Assembly: GCA_963727765.1 (NCBI GenBank) | Contig: CAVSGZ010000012.1 | Span: 186,001-250,000 of the forward strand | Length of the DNA stretch: 64,000 nt | DNA from: FEN-299 sp963727765 | GTDB lineage: Bacteria; Acidobacteriota; Vicinamibacteria; Vicinamibacterales; Fen-181 | Reading direction: 5' to 3' | Part shown: piece after piece, positions 37,270 through 47,040 of the stretch | Layout: each line of letters begins with the position of its first letter | Numbering within the stretch: the stretch's first letter is position 1 | Translations under genes and position numbers: made by a program | The notes under the pieces: model-generated | Told to the model about the DNA's origin: nothing | Databases searched by the model: none | The model's input: the letters and a program-made list of their open reading frames with translations, nothing else

Positions 37270-39646
37270 CTACCGTGCTCCTCCGGGCGGTTGCTCCGAG
37301 CGCACTTCGAGGCGCTGGAGCGTGCCAGTGAAACGGAACGGCGCGGCATAGGGCCCCACCGGCGAGGCGGTATCCTCCCCGACGTCGAACGTCTCGTCGT
37401 ACCGAGTACTCGCGCGGCACCGTGTGAGCCAGGCGCGCCTCCCCCACCTTCCTGCCATCCACCGTCAGCGTGACCGTCGCCGGGCCACCCGCCTCCGGCC
37501 CCTCGAATGCGAAGTGGAGGCCGATCACCGCAGGGCCGGGCGGCAGTCGATCGGGTCCCGCAATCGTGGTCACCTCGCGACGAAAGTAGTTGTAGGTGTA
37601 AGCGGGATGACCATCCTTGATGTACAGCGAATACCCGGATGCCGTACCGCCCTCGGCCACCAGAACGCCGTCAGCGCCGCCCGCCGGAATCTGGACGTAG
37701 GCCGTGAAGGTGTGCGTCCGGTTCCTGGTCGCCGGCGCGAGCGCGCCGAAGAGGTGCGCGCCGCCGGAATAGAACGTATAGAAACTGCGTCCTCCCGGCG
37801 GGGGAGGATTGGGATGCTGCCGGCCGTTGATGCGCGGGTCGATCGGGTAGACCTGGTTCCGGGCCGCCTCCTCCTCGAACAACCGCTTCAACTCCTCGAG
37901 CTTGTCCGGTCGTGTGCTGGCGAGGTTGTGCGCCTCGGAAAAGTCGTGACTGAGGTCGTACAGCTCCCAGTCCGGCGTCGCCTGGTCCGCGCCGAAGGTG
38001 TCGGCCCACGGCAGCAGCCCCGTGCGCTGCGCGGCGACCCACCCTCCGCTGTAGATGGCTCGGTTCCCATGCATCTCGAAGTACTGCCTCGTCCGATGTT
38101 CGGGTGCAGACCCGGAGGCCAGCACGTCGAGGAAGCTGACGCCGTCGACCGGCTGTTGCTCGACCCCGTTGACCAATCGGGGCTGCGGCAGTCCCGCGGC
38201 CTCGAGAATGGTCGGGAACAGGTCGATGACGTGCAGGTACTGCCAGCGCGCCGCCCCGGGGTCCTTGATGCGGGCCGGCCAGGACACCACCATCGGATCT
38301 CGCGTCCCGCCCAGGTGAGAGCCAATCCGCTTGCCCCACTGGAACGGCGTGTTGCCCGCCCAGGCCCAGCCGGCCGGGTAGTGCGGGTTCGACATCGGCC
38401 CTCCGATGTCGTCGAGGCGGCGCAGCACCTCAGTCACGGGTGTCTGGATGCCGTTCACCTGCTCCATGATGTTGTCGGTTCCGCTGAGAGTGCCCTCGAG
38501 GCTCGCGCCGTTGTCGCCGGCGATGTAGACCACGAGCGTGTTGTCGAGCTGCCCGGTCTCGCGGAAGGTGTCGAGGACGCGCCCGACCTCGAAGTCGACC
38601 TGTGCCAGGAAACCCGCGAACACCTCCATCAGCCGCGCGGCGACCTTTTTCCGATCGGCGCTCAGTGAGTCCCACGCCGGCAGTTCCGGCGGCCGTGGCG
38701 TCAGTTCCGCGTCGGCCGGCACCACGCCGAGCTGCTTCTGGCGCTCGAACACCATGCGTCGGTACGCGTCCCACCCCATGTCGAACCTGCCCTTGAAGGG
38801 CTCGATCCACTTCCTGGGGGCCTGCAGCGGCGCGTGGGTCGCGCCTGGCGCGAAGTACACGAAGACCGGGCGGTCCGGCGCCAGGCCTTTCTGCTGGAGG
38901 ATCCAGGCGCGGGCGTGACTCGCCAGGTCCTCGTTCAACGTGTAGTCGCCCTCGCGCCCCGGCGGTGGTGACATGCGGACAGGCGTCGTCCCCTCGTTCA
39001 ACTCGGGGTGCCACTGATCGGTCTCGCCGCCGATGAAACCATAGAAATAATCGAAACCCTCATGGGTCGGCCAATGATCGAACGGGCCCGCCAGCGTCGT
39101 CTCGGCGTCCGGAATCAAGTGCCACTTGCCGATGCTGGCCGTGGCATAGCCGTTCGCGCGGAGGATCTCCGACACAAACGCCGCCGACTTCGGAATCGAT
39201 GCGGTGTAGCCCGGGAACTCGTCGGCCCAATTCGTGATGGTGCCCATGCCGACGGCGTGGCTGTTGCGGCCAGTCAGCAGAGCCGCGCGCGTCGGGGAGC
39301 ACAGGGCCGTGACGTGGAACCGCGTGAACCGCAAGCCGTTCGCCGCCAGGCGGTCGAGCGTCGGCGTCGGGACCAGCCCTCCGAATGTCGACGTCTGGCC
39401 GTACCCGGTGTCATCGAGCAGGATCACCACCACGTTCGGGGCGCCGGGCGGAGCGGTCACGCCCGGCCTGGGCTGACGCTCGGACGTCGCGAAGTCGTGC
39501 GTGATCCTGCCCCGGAACGGCGCCGGCGGAATCGGGAGCGTGGTTCGATCCACAGAGGACTGCGATCGCACCACGATCGCGGCGATGAAGGCGACCGTCA
39601 CTCCAACCGCCAGGCGGCTCAATCTTGGAACGATCGAGCGCTTCAT
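37270..39646 (-). CDS. Exported Cys-type arylsulfatase (single-base frameshift near the 3' end)
   Basis: This is a secreted sulfatase of about 791 residues. After a signal peptide (about 1-30) comes VVVILLDDTGYGQTSTFGG with metal-binding Asp residues. The formylglycine motif is CSPTRAALLTGRN, whose Cys must be oxidised after translation, and HLIPDAETTLAGPFDHWP follows. The C-terminal 230 residues look like a beta-sandwich (FTAYVQIPAGGADGVLVAEGG). At 37400-37406 an extra base breaks the frame: removing one C restores ...REYSYDETFDVGEDTASPV and the natural end SEQPPGGAR. GGGAGG lies 6 nt before the ATG. The downstream-acting maturase is encoded directly upstream on the same strand. The natural sulfate ester is unknown. 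Confidence 0.88.
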
Positions 39647-39715
39647 TCAGTCCTCCCTCGCATCACAGTCCTCCACGGTCACGCCAGAGACCACCACGCC
39701 ACACCCGCCCCACCA

Positions 39716-40909
39716 TCACCGGCGCCTTTCCAACATCGTCATCACCCCATCCGCCGGCCGGCCGCTGGCCAGGAGATCGCCCATCACCCGCATGTATGGA
39801 TCGGCGTGTGCGAAGAACGCCATGTAGCCCGGGCACAGGTAGTTGCCACCTGGCTCGCCGTCCGGCGTCGTCACGAAGCGGTTCTTCGGGCACTCACCAT
39901 GACACACGGAGAGAAATCGGCACTTCCGGCAATAGGCGGGAAGCGTGTCCCGCTTGGCGCTGCCGAATCGGCACTGCTGATCCCCCAGCGCCAGGTCGAC
40001 AAGCGGTCGCCTCAAGATGTTGCCCAGGTAATGCCTGGGCTCCACGAAGTGGTCACACGAGTACAGATCCCCATTGTGCTCGAGCGCCATCGCCAGGCCG
40101 CAGGTGGGCCCGAACAGACACAACGTGCCGGCCATCCCGAGCCAGCCAGCCAGGGCCCCATCGAAGTTGACGACGAAGGTCGTCCCGACGTCCCGCCGCA
40201 CCCATTCGTCGAAGATCGCGTTCAGGAACCCACCCCACTGTTCGGGGCCGACCGACCTGTCGGTCACCGTATCGCCTTCCTGGTACCCGGTCGCGTTGTC
40301 TCGCTCGACGATCGGAATGAACTGGAGATAGTGGGCACCCAGCTCATCCCGGAAGAACCGATAGACCTCGAGTGGTCGCCCGCCGTTTTGCGAATTGACC
40401 GTGCACAGGATGTTGACGTCCACCCGGTGCTTCTGAAGCAGCCGGAGAGCCTTGATCACCCTCGCAAAGGTCCCGTGGCCAGCGTGGTCCCTGCGATGGT
40501 GGTCATGGACGTCCTCGGGGCCGTCGAGGCTCAGCCCGATGAGGAAGCGGTTCTTGCGGAAGAACTGGCACCAATCGTCATCGATCAAAAGCCCGTTGGT
40601 CTGGAACGTGTTCTCGATCTGCACGCCGGGCCTGGCGTACTTTCTCTGCAGCTCGATCGAGCGGGCGAAGAAATCGAGCCCCATCAACGTCGGTTCTCCA
40701 CCCTGCCACGCGACGGTCACCTGCGCTGTCGTGTGGGAGTCGAGCAACTGACGGATGTAGGCCTCGTGGACCTCATCCGGCATGCGGAAAGAGCTGCCCG
40801 GATAGAGCCCCGCTTTCTTCAGGAAGTAGCAGTAGGCGCAGTTGAGGTTGCAGGCCGAGCCGGATGGCTTGGCCATGACGTGAAATTGAATCGGAAGGCT
40901 CGTGGGCAT
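39716..40909 (-). CDS. Anaerobic sulfatase-maturating enzyme (radical SAM/SPASM)
   Basis: This enzyme oxidises the active-site Cys of sulfatases to formylglycine using SAM radicals. The 397 residues have the radical SAM motif CNLNCAYCYFLKKAGLYPGS, which is diagnostic of the anSME group, and WQGGEPTLMGLDFF. A SPASM domain holds C-terminal cysteines (CGLAMALEHNGDLYSCDH, then CRKCRFLSVCHGECPKNR) for two auxiliary clusters. It precedes the sulfatase gene by 69 bp in the same direction, making that protein the obvious substrate. Confidence 0.93.
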   Translation of the reverse strand: MPTSLPIQFHVMAKPSGSACNLNCAYCYFLKKAGLYPGSSFRMPDEVHEAYIRQLLDSHTTAQVTVAWQGGEPTLMGLDFFARSIELQRKYARPGVQIENTFQTNGLLIDDDWCQFFRKNRFLIGLSLDGPEDVHDHHRRDHAGHGTFARVIKALRLLQKHRVDVNILCTVNSQNGGRPLEVYRFFRDELGAHYLQFIPIVERDNATGYQEGDTVTDRSVGPEQWGGFLNAIFDEWVRRDVGTTFVVNFDGALAGWLGMAGTLCLFGPTCGLAMALEHNGDLYSCDHFVEPRHYLGNILRRPLVDLALGDQQCRFGSAKRDTLPAYCRKCRFLSVCHGECPKNRFVTTPDGEPGGNYLCPGYMAFFAHADPYMRVMGDLLASGRPADGVMTMLERRR

Positions 40910-41009
40910 GTAGGGAATTCGCGTGACTCTACGTCAAGGCACGACCGCCGTCAATCGCGTCGCGCCATCGCGTCGCGCCACCGCAACCGTGTTCACGGCA
41001 CCGGCCGCA

Positions 41010-41076
41010 CCGACTGACAGGCGTCAGACCCGACTGACAGGCGTCAGTTCCGACTTCTCTCCCCGTCCTCCGACTT
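41010..41076. repeat. 20-bp-period CCGACT tandem array before the PPDK_N-type gene pair
   Basis: CCGACTGACAG occurs at 41010 and 41030, and CCGACTT at 41050 and 41070, an exact 20-bp period. The core is the reverse complement of the TAGTCGG unit at 37124. The array ends about 45 bp before the first gene of the ATP-binding-domain pair, so it may lie in its promoter or leader. Confidence 0.8.
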
Positions 41077-41121
41077 ATCAGGTATCCTCAGTAAGCGCCC
41101 GTCCACCCGGAGCCTGCCCCG

Positions 41122-42912
41122 ATGACGACTACTCTCCCCCGCCCCGAGGTGCCCGCGTTCGACCGGCGGTTCTTCGATGGAACCGAGCGGTTCACGCGCA
41201 TCGGCTCGGGGGCGTTCGGCGGGAAGGCTCACAGCCTGCTCGGCGTGAAGGGACTGCTCGCGACGGGCCTCGAGCAGGTCCTCGGGCCGGGAGGCGCCGC
41301 GCGTCTGCGCCGGCATTTCGACGTGCACGTGCCGACACTCACGGTGGTCACCACCGACTGCTTCGAGTCGTTCATGGACGCCAACCGGCTCTGGGATCTC
41401 GCCCGGTCGGGGGAGAGCGACTTCAAGATCGCCCAGGCCTTCCAGTCGGCCGACCTCCCGGTCGAGCTGCTCGGCGACCTCTACGCCCTGGTCAGCCAGG
41501 TGCACACGCCGCTGGCCGTGCGCTCGTCGAGCCTGCTCGAGGACGCGCTCAACCAGCCGTTCGCCGGCGTCTATACCACCAAGATGATCCCGAACAACCA
41601 GCACGACGTGGAGAGCCGCTTCCACCGGCTGGTCGAGGCGATCAAGCTCGTCTACGCGTCCACCTTCTTCGAGAACGCGCGCAACTACCGCCGGCTGACC
41701 GGCCAGGCGGACGACGACCGGATGGCGGTCATCCTGCAGGGCGTCGTCGGCCGCCGGTATCGGGACCGGTTCTACCCCGACATGTCCGGCGTCGCCCGCT
41801 CGTACAGCTTCTACCGCTCCGGCCGCACGCGGCCCGAGGACGGCGTGGTCAACCTCGCGCTCGGTCTCGGCAAGACGATCGTCGACGGCGGCCTGGCGTG
41901 GAGCTACTCGCCGGCCCAGCCGCACGCCACGCCACCCTACGCGTCAGTCGGGGACTTGCTGCGCCAGACGCAGGTCGAGTTCTGGGCCGTCAACATGGGC
42001 CACGTGCCGATATACGATCCGGTCGAGGAAACCGAGTATCTCGTGCACCTGCCCATCGCCGACGCGGAAGAAGACGGCACGCTGCGGCTCCTGGCCTCGA
42101 CTTACGACGGGCGATCGGATCGGCTGTCGAGCGGCCTGGGGATCCGCGGCCCGCGGGCCCTCACCTTCGCGCCGCTCCTGGTGATCGAGGAGTACGCGCT
42201 CAACGATCTGCTGAAGGCGATTCTCCGCGTCTGCCAGGACGCGCTCGGCGCGCCGGTGGAAATCGAGTTCGCCGTCACCTTCCCGCCCGAGGGGGAGGAC
42301 GGGCCCGCGCAGTTCGGCTTCCTCCAGGTCCGGCCGATGGCGGTCTCCGACACGGTCGTCGACCTCGATCTCGACGCGCTCGACCGCGGGCGCCTGGTGA
42401 CGGCCTCCTGTCGCGTGCTGGGCAACGGCATCGTGGAAGGCGTGCGGGACGTGGTCTACGTGAAGCCGGATCGGTTCGAGGCCTGCCACACGCGGGCGAT
42501 TGCCGACGAGATCGCGCGCGTCAACCTCGACCTCGTCGAGCGGGGCGTGCCCTACCTGCTCATCGGCTTCGGCCGCTGGGGCAGTTCCGACCCGTGGCTG
42601 GGCATCCCGGTCGCCTGGTCGCAGATCGGCGGCGCCCGGGCGATCGTCGAGGCGACGCTCCCGGCGATGAACGTCGATCTCAGCCAGGGCTCGCACTTCT
42701 TCCACAACATCTCGAGCTTCGGCGTCAGTTACTTCTCGGTGCCCTTCGACGGCGACTTCCCCGTCGACTGGGACGGCCTCGGCCGCGTCGAGGCGGTGAC
42801 CGAGACCGAGTTCGTGCGGCACGTGCGGCTGCCGCACCCGCTGCGGATCGCCGTGGACGGCCGCCAGGGGTGCGGCGCGATCCAGTGGCCTGAGGCACGC
42901 GAACGGACATGA
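41122..42912 (+). CDS. PEP/pyruvate-binding (PPDK_N, ATP-grasp-like) domain protein of unknown function
   Basis: This is a 596-residue cytoplasmic protein. It carries the ATP-binding domain found at the N terminus of PEP synthase and pyruvate phosphate dikinase: FGGKAHSLLGVKGLL, AVRSSSLLEDALNQPFAGVY and the closing FGFLQVRPM (about 400). There is no phospho-His swivel domain and no PEP-binding barrel, so it cannot be a complete synthase. The last 150 residues form a second domain with GFGRWGSSDPWLGIPV and SQGSHFFHNISSFG, also present in the next gene. GGAG precedes the ATG, and the stop overlaps the next start (ATGA). A phosphotransferase acting on an unknown acceptor is a reasonable guess. 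Confidence 0.8.
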   Translation: MTTTLPRPEVPAFDRRFFDGTERFTRIGSGAFGGKAHSLLGVKGLLATGLEQVLGPGGAARLRRHFDVHVPTLTVVTTDCFESFMDANRLWDLARSGESDFKIAQAFQSADLPVELLGDLYALVSQVHTPLAVRSSSLLEDALNQPFAGVYTTKMIPNNQHDVESRFHRLVEAIKLVYASTFFENARNYRRLTGQADDDRMAVILQGVVGRRYRDRFYPDMSGVARSYSFYRSGRTRPEDGVVNLALGLGKTIVDGGLAWSYSPAQPHATPPYASVGDLLRQTQVEFWAVNMGHVPIYDPVEETEYLVHLPIADAEEDGTLRLLASTYDGRSDRLSSGLGIRGPRALTFAPLLVIEEYALNDLLKAILRVCQDALGAPVEIEFAVTFPPEGEDGPAQFGFLQVRPMAVSDTVVDLDLDALDRGRLVTASCRVLGNGIVEGVRDVVYVKPDRFEACHTRAIADEIARVNLDLVERGVPYLLIGFGRWGSSDPWLGIPVAWSQIGGARAIVEATLPAMNVDLSQGSHFFHNISSFGVSYFSVPFDGDFPVDWDGLGRVEAVTETEFVRHVRLPHPLRIAVDGRQGCGAIQWPEARERT

Positions 42913-45900
42913 CTCCTACGAATCTGCCGGTCAACAACATCATCGAGCAGCTCCAGGAACGGGCGAAGGAGCTGCACACGCTCTACAAGGTCCACGAGCT
43001 CATCAACCAGCCCGATGCCTCGGTCGACGAGGTGTGCCGCCAGCTGACCGAGGTGCTGCCGGCCGGCTGGCAGTACCCGAGCGTGTGCTGGGCCAAGATC
43101 ACGCTCGACAACACGGTCTACCAGCCGCCGCGCGTCGTCGAGACGCCCTGGGTGCAGCGCGCCGACGTGATGTTGCAGGGAGAGCGGGTCGGGGCGATCG
43201 AGATCTTCTACACCCGCCAGATGCCGCGGGCCGACGACGGGCCGTTCCTCAAGGAGGAGCGGAAGCTGATCGACACGATCGCCGAGCGGCTGGCCCACTT
43301 CCTGATGCAGCGCCGCCTGCAGGCCACGCTCAGCAACTGGCAGTCGGCGATGGACCACCTCGCCTCGCCCGAAAAGCGCGAGTGGTGGGTCATCATCGAG
43401 TTCCTCCGCAAGACCGACCAGCAGCTGCTGCTGCGGATCTCGCGCCGGATGCTGAACTACCTGTGCTGGAACGGCATTGACGAGGCGCAGCAGCTGCTCC
43501 AGCGGTTCGCGGCCGACTTCACCCCGGAGGCCGACAGCTTCGAGGACAACATCCCGCTGCGGCGCAAGAGCATCAACGACCTGCTGGCGCTGACCGAGGA
43601 CGCGTTCCGCATCGCGGCCGCGCACCTGAGCGAGGGCGAGATCATCCTGTGCATCCAGAAGTGGATCAGGGACGACAAGACGGGCTTCCTGGTCGAGGCG
43701 GTCGAGAACCAGTGCACGTCGCTGTCCGACATCGGGCAGGCGCTCGAGCGGTATCACCAAATCGGTGTCCGGGACGAGGAGCTGTCCCGCTCGGTGCAGA
43801 TCGGGCTGCGCGTGTCGCTCGCGCGGCGCTTCTTCACCGAGGACCTCGAGTACATCAACACCGCGAAGAACTACATCGAGATCGGCGACTTCCACGACCT
43901 GGTCAACCACATCATCAGCCCGCCGGCGAGCCACGGGAAGCTGGGCGGCAAGAGCGCGGGGATGCTGCTCGCGGCGCAGATCATCCGCAAGTGCGGCGAG
44001 TACTCCGACCTGCTGTCCGACATCAAGGTGCCCAAGACCTGGTACATCGCCTCCGACGGCCTGCAGAGCTTCGTGGAGCAGAACCAGCTCGAGGACGTCT
44101 ACAACCGGAAGTACCTCGAGATCGAGCAGATCCGGCGCGAGTACCCGCACATCGTGCAGGTGTTCAAGAACTCCCGCTTCGCCCCCGAGATCCTGAAGGG
44201 GCTCTCGCTCGCGCTCGACGATCTCGAGGGCAAGCCGCTCATCGTCCGCAGCTCGAGCCTGCTCGAGGACCGGATGGGCGCGGCCTTCTCAGGCAAGTAC
44301 AAGAGCCTGTTCATCGCGAACGTCGGCACGAAGGCCGAGCGGATGAGCGCCCTGACGGACGCGATTTCCGAGGTCTACGCGTCGCTGTTCGGCGCCGATC
44401 CGATTCGAGTACCGCGCCGAGCGCAACCTCATCGACCTCCACGAGGAGATGGGGATCATGATCCAGGAGGTGGTCGGCAGCCGCGTCGGCCCGTACTTCA
44501 TGCCGTCGTATGCCGGCGTGGCCTTCAGCAACAACGAGTTCCGCTGGTCGCCGCGGATCAAGCGCGACGACGGCCTGGTCCGCCTCGTGCCCGGCCTCGG
44601 CACGCGGGCCGTCGACCGGGTGGGCGACGACTACCCGATCCTGGTGGCGCCCGGGCAGCCGGGCCTGCGCGTGAACGTGACGCCCGACGAGATCCTGCGG
44701 TACGCGCCGCGGAAGATCGATGTCATCAACCTCGAGACCGAGCGCTTCGAGACCGTGGATGTAGCCGACCTGTTCCGCGAATACGGACGCGAGTTCCCGG
44801 CGCTCGACCAGATCGCGTCGGTCTACGACAGCGAGGGGATCCACCGGCCCGTCGGGTTCGGCTGGGATCCTGCCGAGTCGCACACCGTCGTCACCTTCGA
44901 CGGACTGGTGAGCAGCTCGCCGTTCATGGCGAGGATGCGCGCGATGCTCAGGCTCCTGCGCGAGCGGATCGGATCGCCGGTCGATGTCGAGTTCGCCTCC
45001 GACGGCAAGGACCTCTACCTGCTGCAGTGCCGCCCGCAGAGTTTCTCGAGCGACGCGGTGGCGTCGTCGATCCCGCGCGAGCTGCCGGCCGACCGCGTGG
45101 TGTTCGCCGCGAACCGGTACGTGTCCAACGGCCGCGTCCCCGACGTCACGCACATCGTCTACGTCGACCCGGATCAGTACGATCGGCTCGAGAATCTCAC
45201 CGAGCTGAAGGACGTCGGGCGCGCCATCGGACGGCTGAACAAGCTGCTGCCCAAGCGCCAGTTCATCCTGATGGGCCCGGGGCGCTGGGGCAGCCGGGGC
45301 GACATCAAGCTCGGCGTCAGCGTCACCTACTCGGACATCAACAACACCGCGGTGCTGATGGAGATCGCCGCGAAGAAGGGGAACTACACGCCCGACCTCT
45401 CGTTCGGGACCCACTTCTTCCAGGACCTGGTCGAAGCCGGGATCCGCTACCTGCCGCTCTTCCCCGGCGACCCCGGGCAGGTCTGCAACGAGCTGTTCCT
45501 GAGGCGCGCGCCGAACATCCTGGCGGAACTGCTGCCCGAGTACACCCATCTCTCAGACGTCGTGCACGTCATCGACGTGCCCAGGGTGATGGACGGCCAG
45601 GTCCTGCAGGTCCTGATGAACGCCGACCTCGACGAGGCCGTCGGCTACTTCGGGCCCGCCACGCAGGCCCGTGACACGGCCCCGGAGCACCACGCCGAGA
45701 TCCACGCGCTCACCGAGGACCACTGGCGCTGGCGGCTGCGGATGGTCGAGCACATCGCGTCCCAGGTCGACCCGGCGCGGTTCGCCGTCAAGGCGATGTA
45801 CGTCTTCGGCAGCACGAAGAACGCCACAGCCGGCCCGGGCAGCGATATCGACCTCATCGTGCACGTGAACGGCGACGAGGAGGCCCGGCGACAGCTGGAA

Positions 45901-46089
45901 GTGTGGCTCGAGGGATGGAGTCTCTGCCTGAGCGAGATGAACTACCTGCGGACCGGGTACAAGACCGAGGGGTTGCTCGACGTGAAGATCGTCACCGATG
46001 CCGACTTCGCGAACCACTCGAGCTTCGCGTCGAAGATCGGCGCCATCACCGATCCGGCCAGGGCGCTGACGCTCGGGAAGGCGGGGTAA
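42909..46089 (+). CDS. Multidomain PPDK_N-type ATP-binding protein fused to a nucleotidyltransferase domain (single-base frameshift)
   Basis: This protein is about 1059 residues after correcting one extra T at 44404-44405 (GATTC for GATC), which joins SLFGADPI to EYRAERNLIDLHEEMG. Domains in order: an N-terminal GAF-like sensory region with helical flank (about 1-150), a helical region, then the PPDK_N ATP-binding domain (LGGKSAGMLLAAQ, LIVRSSSLLEDRMGAAFSG, LYLLQCRPQSF). Next is the domain shared with the upstream protein (GPGRWGSRGDIKLGVSV, SFGTHFFQDLVEAG). Last is a pol-beta-type nucleotidyltransferase domain, VFGSTKNATAGPGSDIDLIVH, with GS and DxD. The combination of an ATP-grasp phosphotransferase with a nucleotidyltransferase is striking. 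Function is unknown. Confidence 0.8.
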
Positions 46090-46132
46090 GAAGGGCTCAA
46101 GGCTCCGGGCTCAGGGCATAGGGCTCACGACC
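46090..46132. repeat. GGGCTCA short tandem repeats after the nucleotidyltransferase-fusion gene
   Basis: Degenerate units AGGGCTCA, AGGCTCCGGGCTCA and AGGGCATAGGGCTCA begin 2 bp after the stop codon and fill the gap to the metallophosphoesterase gene. Confidence 0.6.
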
Positions 46133-46158
46133 GATTGGATGGGATCCCGGCGGTTCGA

Positions 46159-47022
46159 ATGCCTACGTGTTTCTTCGTTTCCGATCTTCACGGCCACATC
46201 GATCGCTACGAGAAGTTGTTCGGGGCGGTTGCCGCCGAACGTCCCGCCGCGGTGTTCCTGGGCGGCGATCTGCTGCCCTCGGGATTCGGGCTGGCGGCCT
46301 CGCTCGACCCCGCGCACGTCGATTTCATCAACGGTTATCTGGCGCCATCGCTCGAGCGGGTTCGGCAGGAGCTGGGCGAGGCGTATCCGGCGATCTTCGC
46401 CATCCTCGGGAACGACGACCCGCGCATCGAAGAGGCGGCGGTGCTCGACGTCGCCACGCGCCGGCTCTGGCACTACGCACACGATCGGCGGGTCGGCTGG
46501 CTGGGCTTCGTGGTCACCGGGTACTCGTGCGTGCCGCCAACACCGTTCCGGCTCAAGGACTGGGAACGCTATGACGTGTCCCGGTACGTGGATCCCGGAT
46601 GCCTGTCGCCCGAGGAGGGCTGGCGCACGGTCCCGGCTTCACCGTCGGAGATTCGGCATGGCACGATCCAGGAGGATCTTCGCGTGCTGACCGCGGAGGC
46701 GCCGCTCGACCGGGCGATCATGCTGTTTCACGCGCCGCCCTATCGGACGCCGCTGGACCGTGCGGCGCTCGACGGCCGTACGGTCGACTACGTCCCGCTC
46801 GACGTCCACGTCGGCAGCATCGCCATCCGGCGCTTCATCGAGCGGCGCCAACCGCTCATCACGCTCCACGGCCACGTGCACGAGTCGGCCCGGCTGACCG
46901 GGGAGTGGCGCACGCGAATCGGTGACACCTGGGCCTGTTCGGCCGCCCACGACGGCCCCGAGCTGGCGCTGATCAGGTTCGATCCGGAAGCCCCCGCCGG
47001 AGCGACGAGGGAGCTGCTCTGA
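46159..47022 (+). CDS. Calcineurin-like metallophosphoesterase
   Basis: This is a 287-residue di-metal phosphoesterase with the motifs SDLHGH, GGDLLPSG, LGNDD, FHAPPYRT and LHGHVHESA in order, so the active site looks complete. There is no signal peptide, so it is cytoplasmic. The ATG giving MPTCFFVSDLHGH was used; an in-frame TTG 24 nt upstream is possible, and neither has a good Shine-Dalgarno. It follows the ATP-binding/nucleotidyltransferase pair by 69 bp and may act in the same pathway, for example by removing a phosphoryl or nucleotidyl group. The substrate is unknown. Confidence 0.85.
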   Translation: MPTCFFVSDLHGHIDRYEKLFGAVAAERPAAVFLGGDLLPSGFGLAASLDPAHVDFINGYLAPSLERVRQELGEAYPAIFAILGNDDPRIEEAAVLDVATRRLWHYAHDRRVGWLGFVVTGYSCVPPTPFRLKDWERYDVSRYVDPGCLSPEEGWRTVPASPSEIRHGTIQEDLRVLTAEAPLDRAIMLFHAPPYRTPLDRAALDGRTVDYVPLDVHVGSIAIRRFIERRQPLITLHGHVHESARLTGEWRTRIGDTWACSAAHDGPELALIRFDPEAPAGATRELL

Positions 47023-47040
47023 GCGGCTCGACCTTGAGCC

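Noticed and set aside
41122..42912. Phosphoenolpyruvate synthase
   Set aside because: The ATP-binding domain is present but the phospho-His and PEP/pyruvate barrel domains are missing.
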